Assembly: GCA_038025085.1 (NCBI GenBank)
Contig: CM076141.1
Location: 24,366,501-24,430,500, forward strand
DNA from: Tetragonia tetragonoides
Taxonomy: Eukaryota; Streptophyta; Magnoliopsida; Caryophyllales; Aizoaceae
Length of the DNA stretch: 64,000 bases
Direction: 5' to 3'
Below the pieces are notes generated by a model that was not told the origin of the DNA, ran no database searches, and saw only the letters and a program-made list of their open reading frames with translations. The first letter of the stretch is position 1, and the number at the start of each line of letters is the position of its first letter. The translations under genes and the position numbers were made by a program. Shown piece after piece: positions 52,509 through 64,000 of this stretch.

Positions 52509-54871
52509 TTCTATAACCCTAGTCGTAAGAGCTGTTAAAACGCGTAAATTCATTATACAACTTGAGTTGAAGCTTGTTTGTACTTGTAAACATCCTAGGT
52601 GTAGTTTCACACTCAAATGATTGCAAACAAAGTATGTGGATGCTTTCTCTTAATATACAACACACAAAAGAACTCAATTTCTATCACCCTAGTCGTAAGA
52701 GCTGTTAAAACGCGTAAATTCATTATACAACTTGAGTTGAAGCTTGTTTGTACTTGTAAACATCCTAGGTGTAGTTTCACACTCAAATGAATGCAAAAAA
52801 CGTATTTGGATGCTTTGTCTTAATATACAACACAAAAGAACTCAAATCTCTTTCACCCTACTCGTATGAGCTTTTAAAACGCGTAAATGCATTCAAAAGC
52901 TTGAGTTGAAGCTTGTTTGTAACTGTAAACATCCTAGGTGTAGTTTTACACTCAAATGAATGTAAACAAAGTATTTGGATGCTTTCTCTTAATATACAAC
53001 ACAAAAGAAGTCAATTTCTATCACCCTAGTCGTAAGAGCTGTCAAAACGCGTAAATTCATTCAACAGCTTGAGTTGAAGCTTTTTTGTACTTGTAAACAT
53101 CCTAGGTGTAGTTTCACACTCAAATGAATGCAAACAAAGTATTTGGATGCTCTCTCTTAATATACAAAAGAAAAGAACTCAAATCTCTTTCACCCTACTC
53201 GTATGAGCTTTTAAAACGCGTAAATACATTCAAAAGCTTGAGTTGAAGCTTGTTTGTAACTGAAACATCCTAGGTATAGTTTCACATTCAAATGAATGCA
53301 AACAACGTATTTGGATGCTTTCTCTTAATATATACCACAAAAGTACTCAAATCTCTTTCACCCTACTCGTATGAGCTTTTAAAACGCGTAAATGCATTCA
53401 AAAGCTTGAGTTGAAGCTTGTTTGTAACTGTAAACATCCTAGGTGTAGTTTTACACTTAAATGAATGCAAACAAAGTATTTGGGTGCTTTCTCTTAATAT
53501 ACAACACAAAAGAACACATATCTCTTTCACCCTACTCGTATGAGCTTTAAAACGCGTAAATGCATTCAAAAGCTTGAGTTGAAGCTTGTTTGTAACTCTA
53601 AACATCCTAGGTGTAGTTTCACAGTCAAATGATTGCAAACAAAGTATTTGGATGCTTTCTCTTAATATACAACACAAAAGAACTCAATTTCTATCACCCT
53701 AGTCGTAAGAGCTGTTAAAACGCGTAAATTCATTCAACAGCTTGAGTTGAAGCTTGTTTGTACTTGTAAACATCCTAGGTGTAGTTTCACACTCAAATGA
53801 ATGCAAAAAACGTATTTGGATGATTTGTCTTAATATACAACACAAAAGAACTCAAATCTCTTTCACCCTACTCGTATGAGCTTTTAAAACGCGTAAATGC
53901 ATTCAAAAGCTTGAGTTGAAGCTTGTTTGTAACTGTAAACATCCTAGGTGTAGTTTTACACTCAAATGAATGTAAACAAAGTATTGGGATGCTTTCTCTT
54001 AATACACAACACAGAAGAACTCAAATCTCTTTCACCTTACTCGTATGTGCTTTTAAAACGCGTAAATGCATTCAAAAGCTTGAGTTGAAGCTTGTTTTTA
54101 ACAGTAAACATCCTAGGTGTAGTTTTACACTTAAATGAATGCAAACAAAGTATTTCGATGCTTTCTCTTAATATACAACACAAAAAAACTCAAATCTCTT
54201 TCACCCTACTCGTACGAGCTTTTAAAACGCGTAAATGCATTCAAAAGCTTGAGTTGAAGCTTGTTTGTAACTCTAAACATCCTAGGTGTAATTTCAAACT
54301 CAAATGATTGCAAACAAAGTATTTGGATGTTTTCTCTTAATATACAACACAAAAGAACTCAAATCTCTTACACCCTACTCGTATGCGCTTTTAAAACGCG
54401 TAAATGCATTCAAAAGCTTGAGTTGAAGTTTGTTTGTAACTGTAAACATCCTAGGTATAGTATCACACTCAAATGAATGCAAACAAAGTATTTGGATGAT
54501 TTCTCTTAATATACAACACAAAAGAACTCAAATCTCTTTCACCCTACTCGTATGAGCTTTTAAAACGCGTAAATGCATTCAAAAGCTTGAGTTGAAACTT
54601 GTTTGTAACTGTAAACATCCTAGGTATAGTTTCACACTCAAATGAATGCAAGTAAAAGTATTTGGATGCTTTCTCTTAATATACAACACAAAAGAACTCA
54701 AATCTCTTTCACCCTACTCGTATGAGCTTTTGAAACGCGTAAATGCATTCAAAAGCTTGAGTTGAAACTTGTTTGTAACTGTAAACATCCTAGGTGTAGT
54801 TTCACACTCAAATGAATGCAAACAAAGTATTTGGATGCTTTCTCTTAATATACAACACAAAAGAACTCAAT
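52509..54871 (+). repeat. HOR unit, duplicate of unit 7 (2363 bp)
   Basis: Repeats 39,849-42,211 at offset 12,660, including the three single-base indels. The next B1, at 54,872, matches 42,212. Confidence 0.88.
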
Positions 54872-57800
54872 TTCTATAACCCTAGTCGTAAGAGCTGTTA
54901 AAACGCGTAAATTCATTATACAACTTGAGTTGAAGCTTGTTTGTACTTGTAAACATCCTAGGTGTAGTTTCACACTCAAATGATTGCAAACAAAGTATGT
55001 GGATGCTTTCTCTTAATATACAACACACAAAAGAACTCAATTTCTATCACCCTAGTCGTAAGAGCTGTTAAAACGCGTAAATTCATTATACAACTTGAGT
55101 TGAAGCTTGTTTGTACTTGTAAACATCCTAGGTGTAGTTTCACACTCAAATGAATGCAAAAAACGTATTTGGATGCTTTGTCTTAATATACAACACAAAA
55201 GAACTCAAATCTCTTTCACCCTACTCGTATGAGCTTTTAAAACGCGGAAATGCATTCAAAAGCTTGAGTTGAAGCTTGTTTGTAACTGTAAACATCCTAG
55301 GTATAGTTTTACACTCAAATGAATGCAAACAAAGTATTTGGATGATTTCTCTTAGAATACAACACAAAAGAACTCAAATCTCTTTCACCCTACTCGTATG
55401 AGCTTTTAAAACGCGTAAATGCATTCAAAAGCTTGAGTTGAAGCTTGTTTGTAGCTGTACACATCCTAGGTATAGTTTCACACTCAAATGAATGCAAACA
55501 AAGTAATTGGATGCTTTCTCTTAATATACGACACAAAAGAACTCAAATCTCTTTCACCCTACGCATATGTGCTTTTAAAACGCGTAAATGCATTCAAAAG
55601 CTTGAGTTGAAGCTTGTTTGTAACTGTAAACATCCTAGGTATAATTTCACACTCAAATAAATGCAAACAAAGTATTTGGATGCTTTCTCTTAATATACAA
55701 CACAAAAGAACTCAAATCTCTTTCACCCTACTCGTATGAGCTTTGAAAACGCGTAAATGCATTCAAAAGCTTGAGTTAAAGCTTGTTTGTAACTGTAAAC
55801 ATTCTAGGTATACTTTCACACTCAAATGAATGCAAACAAAGTATTTGGATGATTTCTCTTAGAATACAACACAAAAGAACTCAAATCTCTTTCACCCTAC
55901 TCGTATGAGCTTTTAAAACGCGTAAATGCATTCAAAAGCTTGAGTTGAAGCTTGTTTGTAGCTGTACACATCCTAGGTATAGTTTCACACTCAAATGAAT
56001 GCAAACAAAGTATTTGGATGCTTTCTCTTAATATACGACACAAAAGAACTCAAATCTCTTTCACCCTACTCGTATGTGCTTTTAAAACGCGTAAATGCAT
56101 TCAAAAGCTTGAGTTGAAGCTTGTTTGTAACTGTAAACATTCTAGGTATAATTTCACACTCAAATAAATGCAAACAAAGTATTTGGATGCTTTCTCTTAA
56201 TATACAACACAAAAGAACTCAAATCTCTTTCACCCTACTCGTATGAGCTTTGAAAACGCGTAAATGCATTCAAAAGCTTGAGTTAAAGCTTGTTTGTAAC
56301 TGTAAACATTCTAGGTATAGTTTCACACTCAAATGAATGCAAACAAAGTATTTGGATGATTTCTCTTAGAATACAACACAAAAGAACTCAAATCTCTTTC
56401 ACCCTACTCGTATGAGCTTTTAAAACGCGTAAATGCATTCAAAAGCTTGAGTTGAAGCTTGTTTGTAACTGTAAACATCCTAGGTGTAGTTTCACACTCA
56501 AATGAATGCAAACAACGTATTTGGATACTTTCTCTTAATATACAACACAAAAGAACTCAAATCTCTTTCACCCTACTCGTATGAGCTTTGAAAACGCGTA
56601 AATGCATTCAAAAGCTTGAGTTGAAGCTTGTTTGTAACTGTAAACATCCTAGGTGTAGTTTCACACTCAAATGAATGCAAACAACGTATTTGGATACTTT
56701 CTCTTAATATACAACACAAAAGAACTCAAATCTCTTTTACCCTACTCGTATGAGCTTTTAAAACGCGTAAATGCATTCAAAAGCTTGAGTTGAAGCTTGT
56801 TTGTAACTGTAAACATCCTAGGTGTAGTTTCACACTCAAATGAATGCAAACAAAGTATTTGGATGCTTTCTCTCAATATACAAGACAAAAGAACTCAATT
56901 TCTATCACCCTAGTCGTAAGAGCTGTTAAAACTAGTAAATTCATTCAACAGCTTGAGTTGAAGCTTGTTTGTACTTGTAAACATCCTAGGTGTAGTTTCA
57001 CACTCAAATGAATGCAAACAACGTATTTGGATGCTTTCTCTTAATATACAACACAAAAGAACTCAAATCTCTTTCACCCTACTCGTATGAGCTTTTAAAA
57101 CGCGTAAATGCATTCAAAAGCTTTAGTTGAAGCTTGTTTGTAACTGTAACCATCCTAGGTGTAGTTTCACACTCAAATGATTGCAAAAAAATATTTGGAT
57201 GAATTCTCTTAATATATAACACAAAAGAACTCAAATCTCTTTCACCCTACTCGTATGAGCTTTTAAAACGCGTAAATGCATTCAAAAGCTTGAGTTGAAG
57301 TTTGTTTGTAACTGTAAACATCCTAGGTATAGTTTCACACTCAAATGAATGCAAACAAAGTATTTGGATGCTTTCTCTTAATATACAACACAAAAGAACT
57401 CAAATCTCTTTCACCCTACTCGTATGAGCTTTTAAAACGCGTAAATGCATTCAAAAGCTTGATTTGAAGCTTGTTTGTACTTGTAAACATCATAGGTGTA
57501 GTTTCACACTCAAATGAATGCAAAAAACATATTTGGATGCGTTGTCTTAATATACAACACAAAAGAACTCAAATCTCTTTCACCCTACTCGTATGAGCTT
57601 TTAAAACGCGTAAATGCATTCAAAAGCTTGAGTTGAAGCTTGTTTGTAACTGTAAACATCCTAGGTATAATTTCACACTCAAATGAATGCAAACAAAGTA
57701 TTTGGATGCTTTCTCTTAATATACAACACAAAAGAACTCAAATCACTTTCACCCTACTCGTATGAGCTTTTAAAACGCGTAAATGCATTCAAAAGCTTGA

Positions 57801-58650
57801 GTTGAAGCTTGTTTGTAACTGTAAACATCCTAGGTGTAGTTTTACACTCAAATGAATGTAAACAAAGTATTGGGATGCTTTCTCTTAATATACAACACAG
57901 AAGAACTCAAATCTCTTTCACCCTACTCGTATGAGCTTTTAAAACACGTAAATGCATTCAAAAGCTTGAGTTGAAGCTTGTTTGTAACTGTAAAAATCCT
58001 AGGTATAGTTTCACACTCAAATAAATGCAAACAAAATATTTGGATGCTTTCTCTTAATATACAACACAAAAGAACTCAAATCTCTTTCACTCTACTCGTA
58101 TGAGCTTTTAAAACGCGTAAATGCACTCATAAGCTTGAGTTGAAGCTTGTTTGTAACTGAAACATCCTAGGTGTAGTTTTACACTTAAATGAATGCAAAC
58201 AAAGTATTTGGGTGCCTTCTCTTAATATACAACACAAAAGAACTCAATTCTCTTTCACCCAACTCGTATAAGCTTTAAAACGCGTAAATGCATTCAAAAG
58301 CTTGAGTTGAAGCTTGTTTGTAACTCTAAACATCCTAGGTGTAGTTTCACAGTCAAATGATTGCAAACAAAGTATTTGGATGCTTTCTCTTAATATACAA
58401 CACAAAAGAACTCAATTTCTATCACCCTAGTCGTAAGAGCTGTTAAAACGCGTAAATTCATTCAACAGCTTGAGTTGAAGCTTGTTTGTACTTGTAAACA
58501 TCCTAGGTGTAGTTTCACACTCAAATGAATGCAAAAAACGTATTTGGATGCTTTGTCTTAATATACAACACAAAAGAACTCAAATCTCTTTCACCCTACT
58601 CGTATGAGCTTTTAAAACGCGTAAATGCATTCAAAAGCTTGAGTTGAAGC

Positions 58651-59040
58651 TTGTTTGTAACTGTAAACATCCTAGGTGTAGTTTTACACTCAAATGAATG
58701 TAAACAAAGTATTGGGATGCTTTCTCTTAATACACAACACAGAAGAACTCAAATCTCTTTCACCTTACTCGTATGTGCTTTTAAAACGCGTAAATGCATT
58801 CAAAAGCTTGAGTTGAAGCTTGTTTTTAACAGTAAACATCCTAGGTGTAGTTTTACACTTAAATGAATGCAAACAAAGTATTTCGATGCTTTCTCTTAAT
58901 ATACAACACAAAAAAACTCAAATCTCTTTCACCCTACTCGTACGAGCTTTTAAAACGCGTAAATGCATTCAAAAGCTTGAGTTGAAGCTTGTTTGTAACT
59001 CTAAACATCCTAGGTGTAGTTTCAAACTCAAATGATTGCA
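58651..59040 (+). repeat. Reused monomer pair with GTTTTTAACAG
   Basis: Two-plus monomers (GTTTTACAC...ATTGGG...AATACACAACACAG, then CTTGTTTTTAACAGTAAAC...TTTCGATGC, then CGTACGAGC) match 53,923-54,312 at offset 4728 and 41,263-41,652 in copy A. They recur at 59,665 and 61,186 within the 9-mer units, and a partial copy closes the window at 63,829-64,000. The right-hand domain was therefore seeded from a monomer set also present in the duplicated segment. Confidence 0.8.
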
Positions 59041-59111
59041 AACAAAGTATTTGGATGCTTTCTCTTAATATACAACACAAAAGAACTCAAATCTCTTTCA
59101 CCCTACTCGTA

Positions 59112-60632
59112 TGAGCTTTTAAAACGCGTAAATGCATTCAAAAGCTTGAGTTGAAGCTTGTTTGTAACTGTAAACATCCTAGGTATAGTTTCCCACTCAA
59201 ATGAATGCAAACAAAGTATTTGGATGCTTTCTCTTGATATACAACACAAAAGAACTCAAATCTCTTTCACCCTACTCGTATGAGCTTTTAAAACGCGTAA
59301 ATGCATTCAAAAGCTTGAGTTGAAGCTTGTTTGTACTTGTAAACATCATAGGTGTAGTTTCACACTCAAATGAATGCAAAAAACATATTTGGATGCGTTG
59401 TCTTAATATACAACACAAAAGAACTCAAATCTCTTTCACCCTACTCGTATGAGCTTTTAAAACGCGTAAATGCATTCAAAAGCTTGAGTTGAAGCTTGTT
59501 TGTAACTGTAAACATCCTAGGTATAATTTCACACTCAAATGAATGCAAACAAAGTATTTGGATGCTTTCTCTTAATATACAACACAAAAGAACTCAAATC
59601 ACTTTCACCCTACTCGTATGAGCTTTTAAAACGCGTAAATGCATTCAAAAGCTTGAGTTGAAGCTTGTTTGTAACTGTAAACATCCTAGGTGTAGTTTTA
59701 CACTCAAATGAATGTAAACAAAGTATTGGGATGCTTTCTCTTAATATACAACACAGAAGAACTCAAATCTCTTTCACCTTACTCGTATGTGCTTTTAAAA
59801 CGCGTAAATGCATTCAAAAGCTTGAGTTAAAGCTTGTTTTTAACAGTAAACATCCTAGGTGTAGTTTTACACTTAAATGAATGCAAACAAAGTATTTCGA
59901 TGCTTTCTCTTAATATACAACACAAAAAAACTCAAATCTCTTTCACCCTACTCGTACGAGCTTTTAAAACGCGTAAATGCATTCAAAAGCTTGAGTTGAA
60001 GCTTGTTTGTAACTCTAAACATCCTAGGTGTAGTTTCAAACTCAAATGATTGCAAACAAAGTATTTGGATGCTTTCTCTTAATATACAACACAAAAGAAC
60101 TCAAATCTCTTTCACCCTACTCGTATGAGCTTTCAAAACGCGTAAATACATTCAAAAGCTTGAGTTGAAGCTTGTTTGTAACTGTAAACATCCTAGGTAT
60201 AATTTCACACTCAAATAAATGCAAACAAAGTATTTGGATGCTTTCTCTTAATATACAACACAAAAGAACTCAAATCTCTTTCACCCTACTCGTATGAGCT
60301 TATAAAACGCGTAAATGCATTCAAAAGCTTGAGTTGAAGCTTGTTTGTAACTGTAAACATCCTAGGTGTAGTTTCACAGTCAAATGATTGCAAACAAAGT
60401 ATTTGGATGCTTTCTCTTAATATACAACACAAAAGAACTCAAATCTCTTTCACCCTACTCGTATGAGCTTTTAAAACGCGTAAATGCATCCAAAAGCTTG
60501 AGTTGAAGCTTGTTTGTAACTGTAAACATCCTAGGTATAATTTCACACTCAAATAAATGCAAACAAAGTATTTGGATGCTTTCTCTTAATATACAACACA
60601 AAAGAACTCAAATCTCTTTCACCCTACTCGTA
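59112..60632 (+). repeat. 9-monomer HOR unit, copy 1 (1521 bp)
   Basis: A rare TTTCCCACTC marker at 59,192 recurs at 60,713, exactly 1521 bp (9 x 169) later. Order and rare changes match across the unit: CATCATAGG, GCGTTGTCTT, TTTCGATGC, CTTTCAAAACG, GCATCCAAAAG. Differences seen: GAGTTAAAG near 59,826 (GAGTTGAAG in copy 2) and CGTACGAGC near 59,955 (CGTACAAGC in copy 2). Confidence 0.87.
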
Positions 60633-62058
60633 TGAGCTTATAAAACGCGTAAATGCATTCAAAAGCTTGAGTTGAAGCTTGTTTGTAACTGTAAACATCC
60701 TAGGTATAGTTTCCCACTCAAATGAATGCAAACAAAGTATTTGGATGCTTTCTCTTGATATACAACACAAAAGAACTCAAATCTCTTTCACCCTACTCGT
60801 ATGAGCTTTTAAAACGCGTAAATGCATTCAAAAGCTTGAGTTGAAGCTTGTTTGTACTTGTAAACATCATAGGTGTAGTTTCACACTCAAATGAATGCAA
60901 AAAACATATTTGGATGCGTTGTCTTAATATACAACACAAAAGAACTCAAATCTCTTTCACCCTACTCGTATGAGCTTTTAAAACGCGTAAATGCATTCAA
61001 AAGCTTGAGTTGAAGCTTGTTTGTAACTGTAAACATCCTAGGTATAATTTCACACTCAAATGAATGCAAACAAAGTATTTGGATGCTTTCTCTTAATATA
61101 CAACACAAAAGAACTCAAATCACTTTCACCCTACTCGTATGAGCTTTTAAAACGCGTAAATGCATTCAAAAGCTTGAGTTGAAGCTTGTTTGTAACTGTA
61201 AACATCCTAGGTGTAGTTTTACACTCAAATGAATGTAAACAAAGTATTGGGATGCTTTCTCTTAATATACAACACAGAAGAACTCAAATCTCTTTCACCT
61301 TACTCGTATGTGCTTTTAAAACGCGTAAATGCATTCAAAAGCTTGAGTTGAAGCTTGTTTTTAACAGTAAACATCCTAGGTGTAGTTTTACACTTAAATG
61401 AATGCAAACAAAGTATTTCGATGCTTTCTCTTAATATACAACACAAAAAAACTCAAATCTCTTTCACCCTACTCGTACAAGCTTTTAAAACGCGTAAATG
61501 CATTCAAAAGCTTGAGTTGAAGCTTGTTTGTAACTCTAAACATCCTAGGTGTAGTTTCAAACTCAAATGATTGCAAACAAAGTATTTGGATGCTTTCTCT
61601 TAATATACAACACAAAAGAACTCAAATCTCTTTCACCCTACTCGTATGAGCTTTCAAAACGCGTAAATACATTCAAAAGCTTGAGTTGAAGCTTGTTTGT
61701 AACTGTAAACATCCTAGGTATAATTTCACACTCAAATAAATGCAAACAAAGTATTTGGATGCTTTCTCTTAATATACAACACAAAAGAACTCAAATCTCT
61801 TTCACCCTACTCGTATGAGCTTATAAAACGCGTAAATGCATTCAAAAGCTTGAGTTGAAGCTTGTTTGTAACTGTAAACATCCTAGGTGTAGTTTCACAG
61901 TCAAATGATTGCAAACAAAGTATTTGGATGCTTTCTCTTAATATACAACACAAAAGAACTCAAATCTCTTTCACCCTACTCGTATGAGCTTTTAAAACGC
62001 GTAAATGCATCCAAAAGCTTGAGTTGAAGCTTGTTTGTAACTGTAAACATCCTAGGTA
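60633..62058 (+). repeat. 9-monomer HOR unit, copy 2 (about 1426 bp aligned)
   Basis: Repeats the preceding unit until about 62,058, where GGTATAGATTCAC replaces GGTATAATTTCAC and the next unit type begins. A CTTATAAAACG variant near 60,638 marks the junction side. Confidence 0.85.
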
Positions 62059-63490
62059 TAGATTCACACTCAAATGAATGGAAACAAAGTATTTGGATGC
62101 GTTCTCATAATATACAACACAAAAGAACTCAAATCTCTTTCACTCTACTCGTATGAGCTTTTAAAACGCGTAAATGCATTCAAAAGCTTGATTTGAAGCT
62201 TATTTGTAACTGTAAACATCCTAGGTGTAGTTTTACACTCAAATGAATGTAAACAAAGTATTGGGATGCTTTCTCTTAATAAACAACACAGAAGAACTCA
62301 AATCTCTTTCACCCTACTCGTATGAGCTTTTAAAACGCGTAAATGCATTCAAAAGCTTGAGTTGAAGCTTGTTTGTAACTGTAAACATCCTAGGTGTAGT
62401 TTCACACTCAAATGAATGCAAACAACGTATTTGGATGCTTTCTCTTAATATACAACACAAAAGAACTCAAATCTCTTTCACCCTACTCGTATGAGCTTTT
62501 AAAACGCGTAAATGCATCCAAAAGCATGAGTTGAAGCTTGTTTGTAACTGTAAAAATCCTAGGTATAGATTCACACTCAAATGAATGAAAACAAAGTATT
62601 TGGATGCGTTCTCTTAATATACAACACAAAAGAACTCAAATCTCTTTCACTCTACTCGTATGAGCTTTTAAAACGCGTAAATGCATTCAAAAGCTTGAGT
62701 TGAAGCTTGTTTGTAACTGTAAACATCCTAGGTGTAGTTTTACACTTAAATGAATGCAAACAAAGTATTTGGATGCTTTCTCTTAATATACAACACAAAA
62801 GAACTCAAATCTCTTTCCCCCTACTCGTATGAGCTTTTAAAACGCGTAAATGCATTCAAAAGCTTGAGTTGAAGCTTGTTTGTAACTCTAAACATCCTAG
62901 GTGTAGTTTCACAGTCAAATGATTGCAAACAAAGTATTTGGATGCTTGAGTTGAAGCTTGTTTGTAACTGTAAACATCCCAGGTGTAGTTTTACACTTAA
63001 ATGAATGCAAACAAAGTATTTGGATGGTTTCTCTTAATATACAACACAAAAGAACTCAAATCTCTTTCACCCTACTCGTATGAGCTTTTAAAACGCGAAA
63101 ATGCATTCAAAAGCTTGAGTTGAAGCTTGTTTGTAACTGTAAACATCCTAGGTGTAGTTTCACAGTCAAATGATTGCAAACAAAGTATTTGGATGCTTTC
63201 TCTTAATATACAACACAAAAGAACTCAATTTCTATCACCCTAGTCGTAAGAGCTATTAAAACGCGTAAATTCATTCAACAGCTTGAGTTGAAGCTTGTTT
63301 GTACTTGTAAACATCCTAGGTGTAGTTTCACACTCAAATGAATGCAAACAACGTATTTGGATGCTTTCTCTTAATATACAACACAAAAGAACTCAAATCT
63401 CTTTCACCCTACTCGTATGAGCTTTTAAAACGCGTAAATGCATCCAAAAGCTTGAGTTGAAGCTTGTTTGTAACTGTAAACATCCTAGGT
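62059..63490 (+). repeat. Nine-monomer unit with one truncated monomer (1433 bp period)
   Basis: The marker TATAGATTCAC with GAATGGAAAC and GCGTTCTCATAA lies at about 62,060 and again at about 63,493, 1433 bp apart. That equals 9 x 169 minus 88: an 87-bp deletion at 62,944 plus one 168-bp B-like monomer near 63,230. A related GAATGAAAAC version lies at 62,584. Confidence 0.83.
62831..63081 (+). repeat. Truncated monomer, 87-bp internal deletion
   Basis: Successive GAGCTTTT landmarks are 251 bp apart here (169 + 82). At 62,944-62,947 the sequence passes directly from GGATGCTT to GCTTGAGTTG, joining the middle of one monomer to the HindIII region of the next and removing 87 bp. Both parental sites share GCTT, so the join used 4 bp of microhomology. 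This is the only large deletion within a monomer that I saw in the window. Confidence 0.95.
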
Positions 63491-64000
63491 ATAGATTCAC
63501 ACTCAAATGAATGGAAACAAAGTATTTGGATGCGTTCTCATAATATACAACACAAAAGAACTCAAATCTCTTTCACTCTACTCGTATGAGCTTTTAAAAC
63601 GCGTAAATGCATTCAAAAGCTTGATTTGAAGCTTATTTGTAACTGTAAACATCCTAGGTGTAGTTTTACACTCAAATGAATGTAAACAAAGTATTGGGAT
63701 GCTTTCTCTTAATATACAACACAGAAGAACTCAAATCTCTTTCACCCTACTCGTATGAGCTTTTAAAACGCGTAAATGCATTCAAAAGCTTGAGTTGAAG
63801 CTTGTTTGTAACTGTAAACATCCTAGGTGTAGTTTTACACTCAAATGAATGTAAACAAAGTATTGGGATGCTTTCTCTTAATACACAACACAGAAGAACT
63901 CAAATCTCTTTCACCTTACTCGTATGTGCTTTTAAAACGCGTAAATGCATTCAAAAGCTTGAGTTGAAGCTTGTTTTTAACAGTAAACATCCTAGGTGTA
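63491..64000 (+). repeat. Next unit of the right-hand HOR, cut by the window end
   Basis: Repeats 62,058-62,400 at offset 1433 (TATAGATTCAC, GAATGGAAAC, GCGTTCTCATAA, GCTTGATTTG, type D). It then switches near 63,830 to the type D plus GTTTTTAACAG pair. The array continues past the window. Confidence 0.85.

Larger units (their letters stand above)
46723..58697 (+). repeat. Segmental tandem duplication, copy B (11,975 bp)
   Basis: Starts 12 bp after copy A ends, so the two are adjacent, and the junction lies inside a monomer near CAAATGATTGCAAAC. Copy B begins with the 11-mer form of the HOR unit (46,723-47,949) where copy A has a 14-mer, and it has a single copy of the 4-mer that is doubled in copy A. 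The rare indels of copy A recur here (53,261; 53,544; 54,650; 57,186), so they predate the duplication. The match ends at 58,697, where GAATGTAAAC replaces GATTGCAAAC. Confidence 0.9.
1..64000 (+). repeat. Tandem satellite array, 169-bp monomer, whole window
   Basis: The landmark GAGCTTTTAAAACGCG recurs every 169 bp (for example at 4, 173, 342 and 511), and about 379 monomers fill the window head to tail. All copies I read are on the same strand, with no inversion, no unrelated insertion and no unique flank. Neighbouring monomers differ at a few positions only. Length variants are rare and specific: 168 bp (types B1 and C), 170 bp (type B2), scattered single-base indels, and one truncated copy. 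Monomer length close to one nucleosome plus linker and array size above 64 kb are typical of eukaryotic centromeric or heterochromatic satellites. That role is inference from form, since sequence alone cannot show CENH3 binding. I do not recognise the family. Confidence 0.99.

Noticed and set aside
1..64000. CRISPR array or bacterial repeat region
   Set aside because: There are no unique spacers. The whole 169-bp unit is repeated, and no cas-like genes are present.
1..64000. Identification as primate alpha satellite (171 bp) or Arabidopsis-type 178-bp centromere repeat
   Set aside because: The monomer length and sequence do not match what I know of either family, so no family name is given.

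Overview
This 64-kb window is a single uninterrupted satellite DNA array. I see no gene, RNA gene, transposon, CRISPR array or unique flanking sequence anywhere in it. Every stretch I aligned by eye is a head-to-tail copy of one monomer of 169 bp (about 34% GC, counted on one copy), all in the same orientation. That makes about 379 monomers, and the array runs off both ends of the window. The open reading frames (longest 104 codons) are chance frames through the repeat, and the same peptide recurs wherever the same monomer recurs. A tandem array of this size, with a monomer close to nucleosome-repeat length, points to a eukaryotic centromeric, pericentromeric or subtelomeric satellite block. 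The 150-180 bp monomer and AT-richness would fit a flowering plant, but I do not recognise the family. It is not primate alpha satellite or the Arabidopsis 178-bp repeat as I know them, so the lineage stays open.

Layout. (1) From 1 to about 12.1 kb only type A monomers (169 bp) occur. They form a 12-monomer (2028 bp) higher-order repeat (HOR) at 2.85-7.7 kb and a larger block (200-2830) that recurs 8112 bp further on, with shorter recurrences later. (2) From 12.1 to 26.8 kb a second monomer class appears: type B (168 or 170 bp) in pairs at 12.15, 15.53 and 20.43 kb, and the related type C (168 bp) from 20.9 kb. A clean tandem 12-mer duplication follows at 22.7-26.75 kb. (3) From 27.2 to 42.2 kb lies an HOR built on a B1-B2-A-C-A-C core. 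The full unit is 14 monomers (2364 bp), and units of 11, 9 and 13 monomers differ from it by whole monomers. (4) From 33.56 to 58.70 kb is a nearly perfect tandem segmental duplication: copy A (33,556-46,711) is followed 12 bp later by copy B (46,723-58,697). They differ by four base changes that I found and two whole-monomer length changes (3 monomers and 4 monomers). (5) From 58.7 to 64 kb there is a 9-monomer (1521 bp) tandem HOR, then a related unit carrying one truncated monomer.

The parts do not work together as genes. The window records array evolution: point mutation, 1-2 bp indels fixed in particular monomer classes, gene-conversion-like chimeras, unequal crossover in whole-monomer steps, and a recent 13-kb duplication. 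The most interesting content is this nested structure and the two diverged monomer classes. I found no coding or mobile system.
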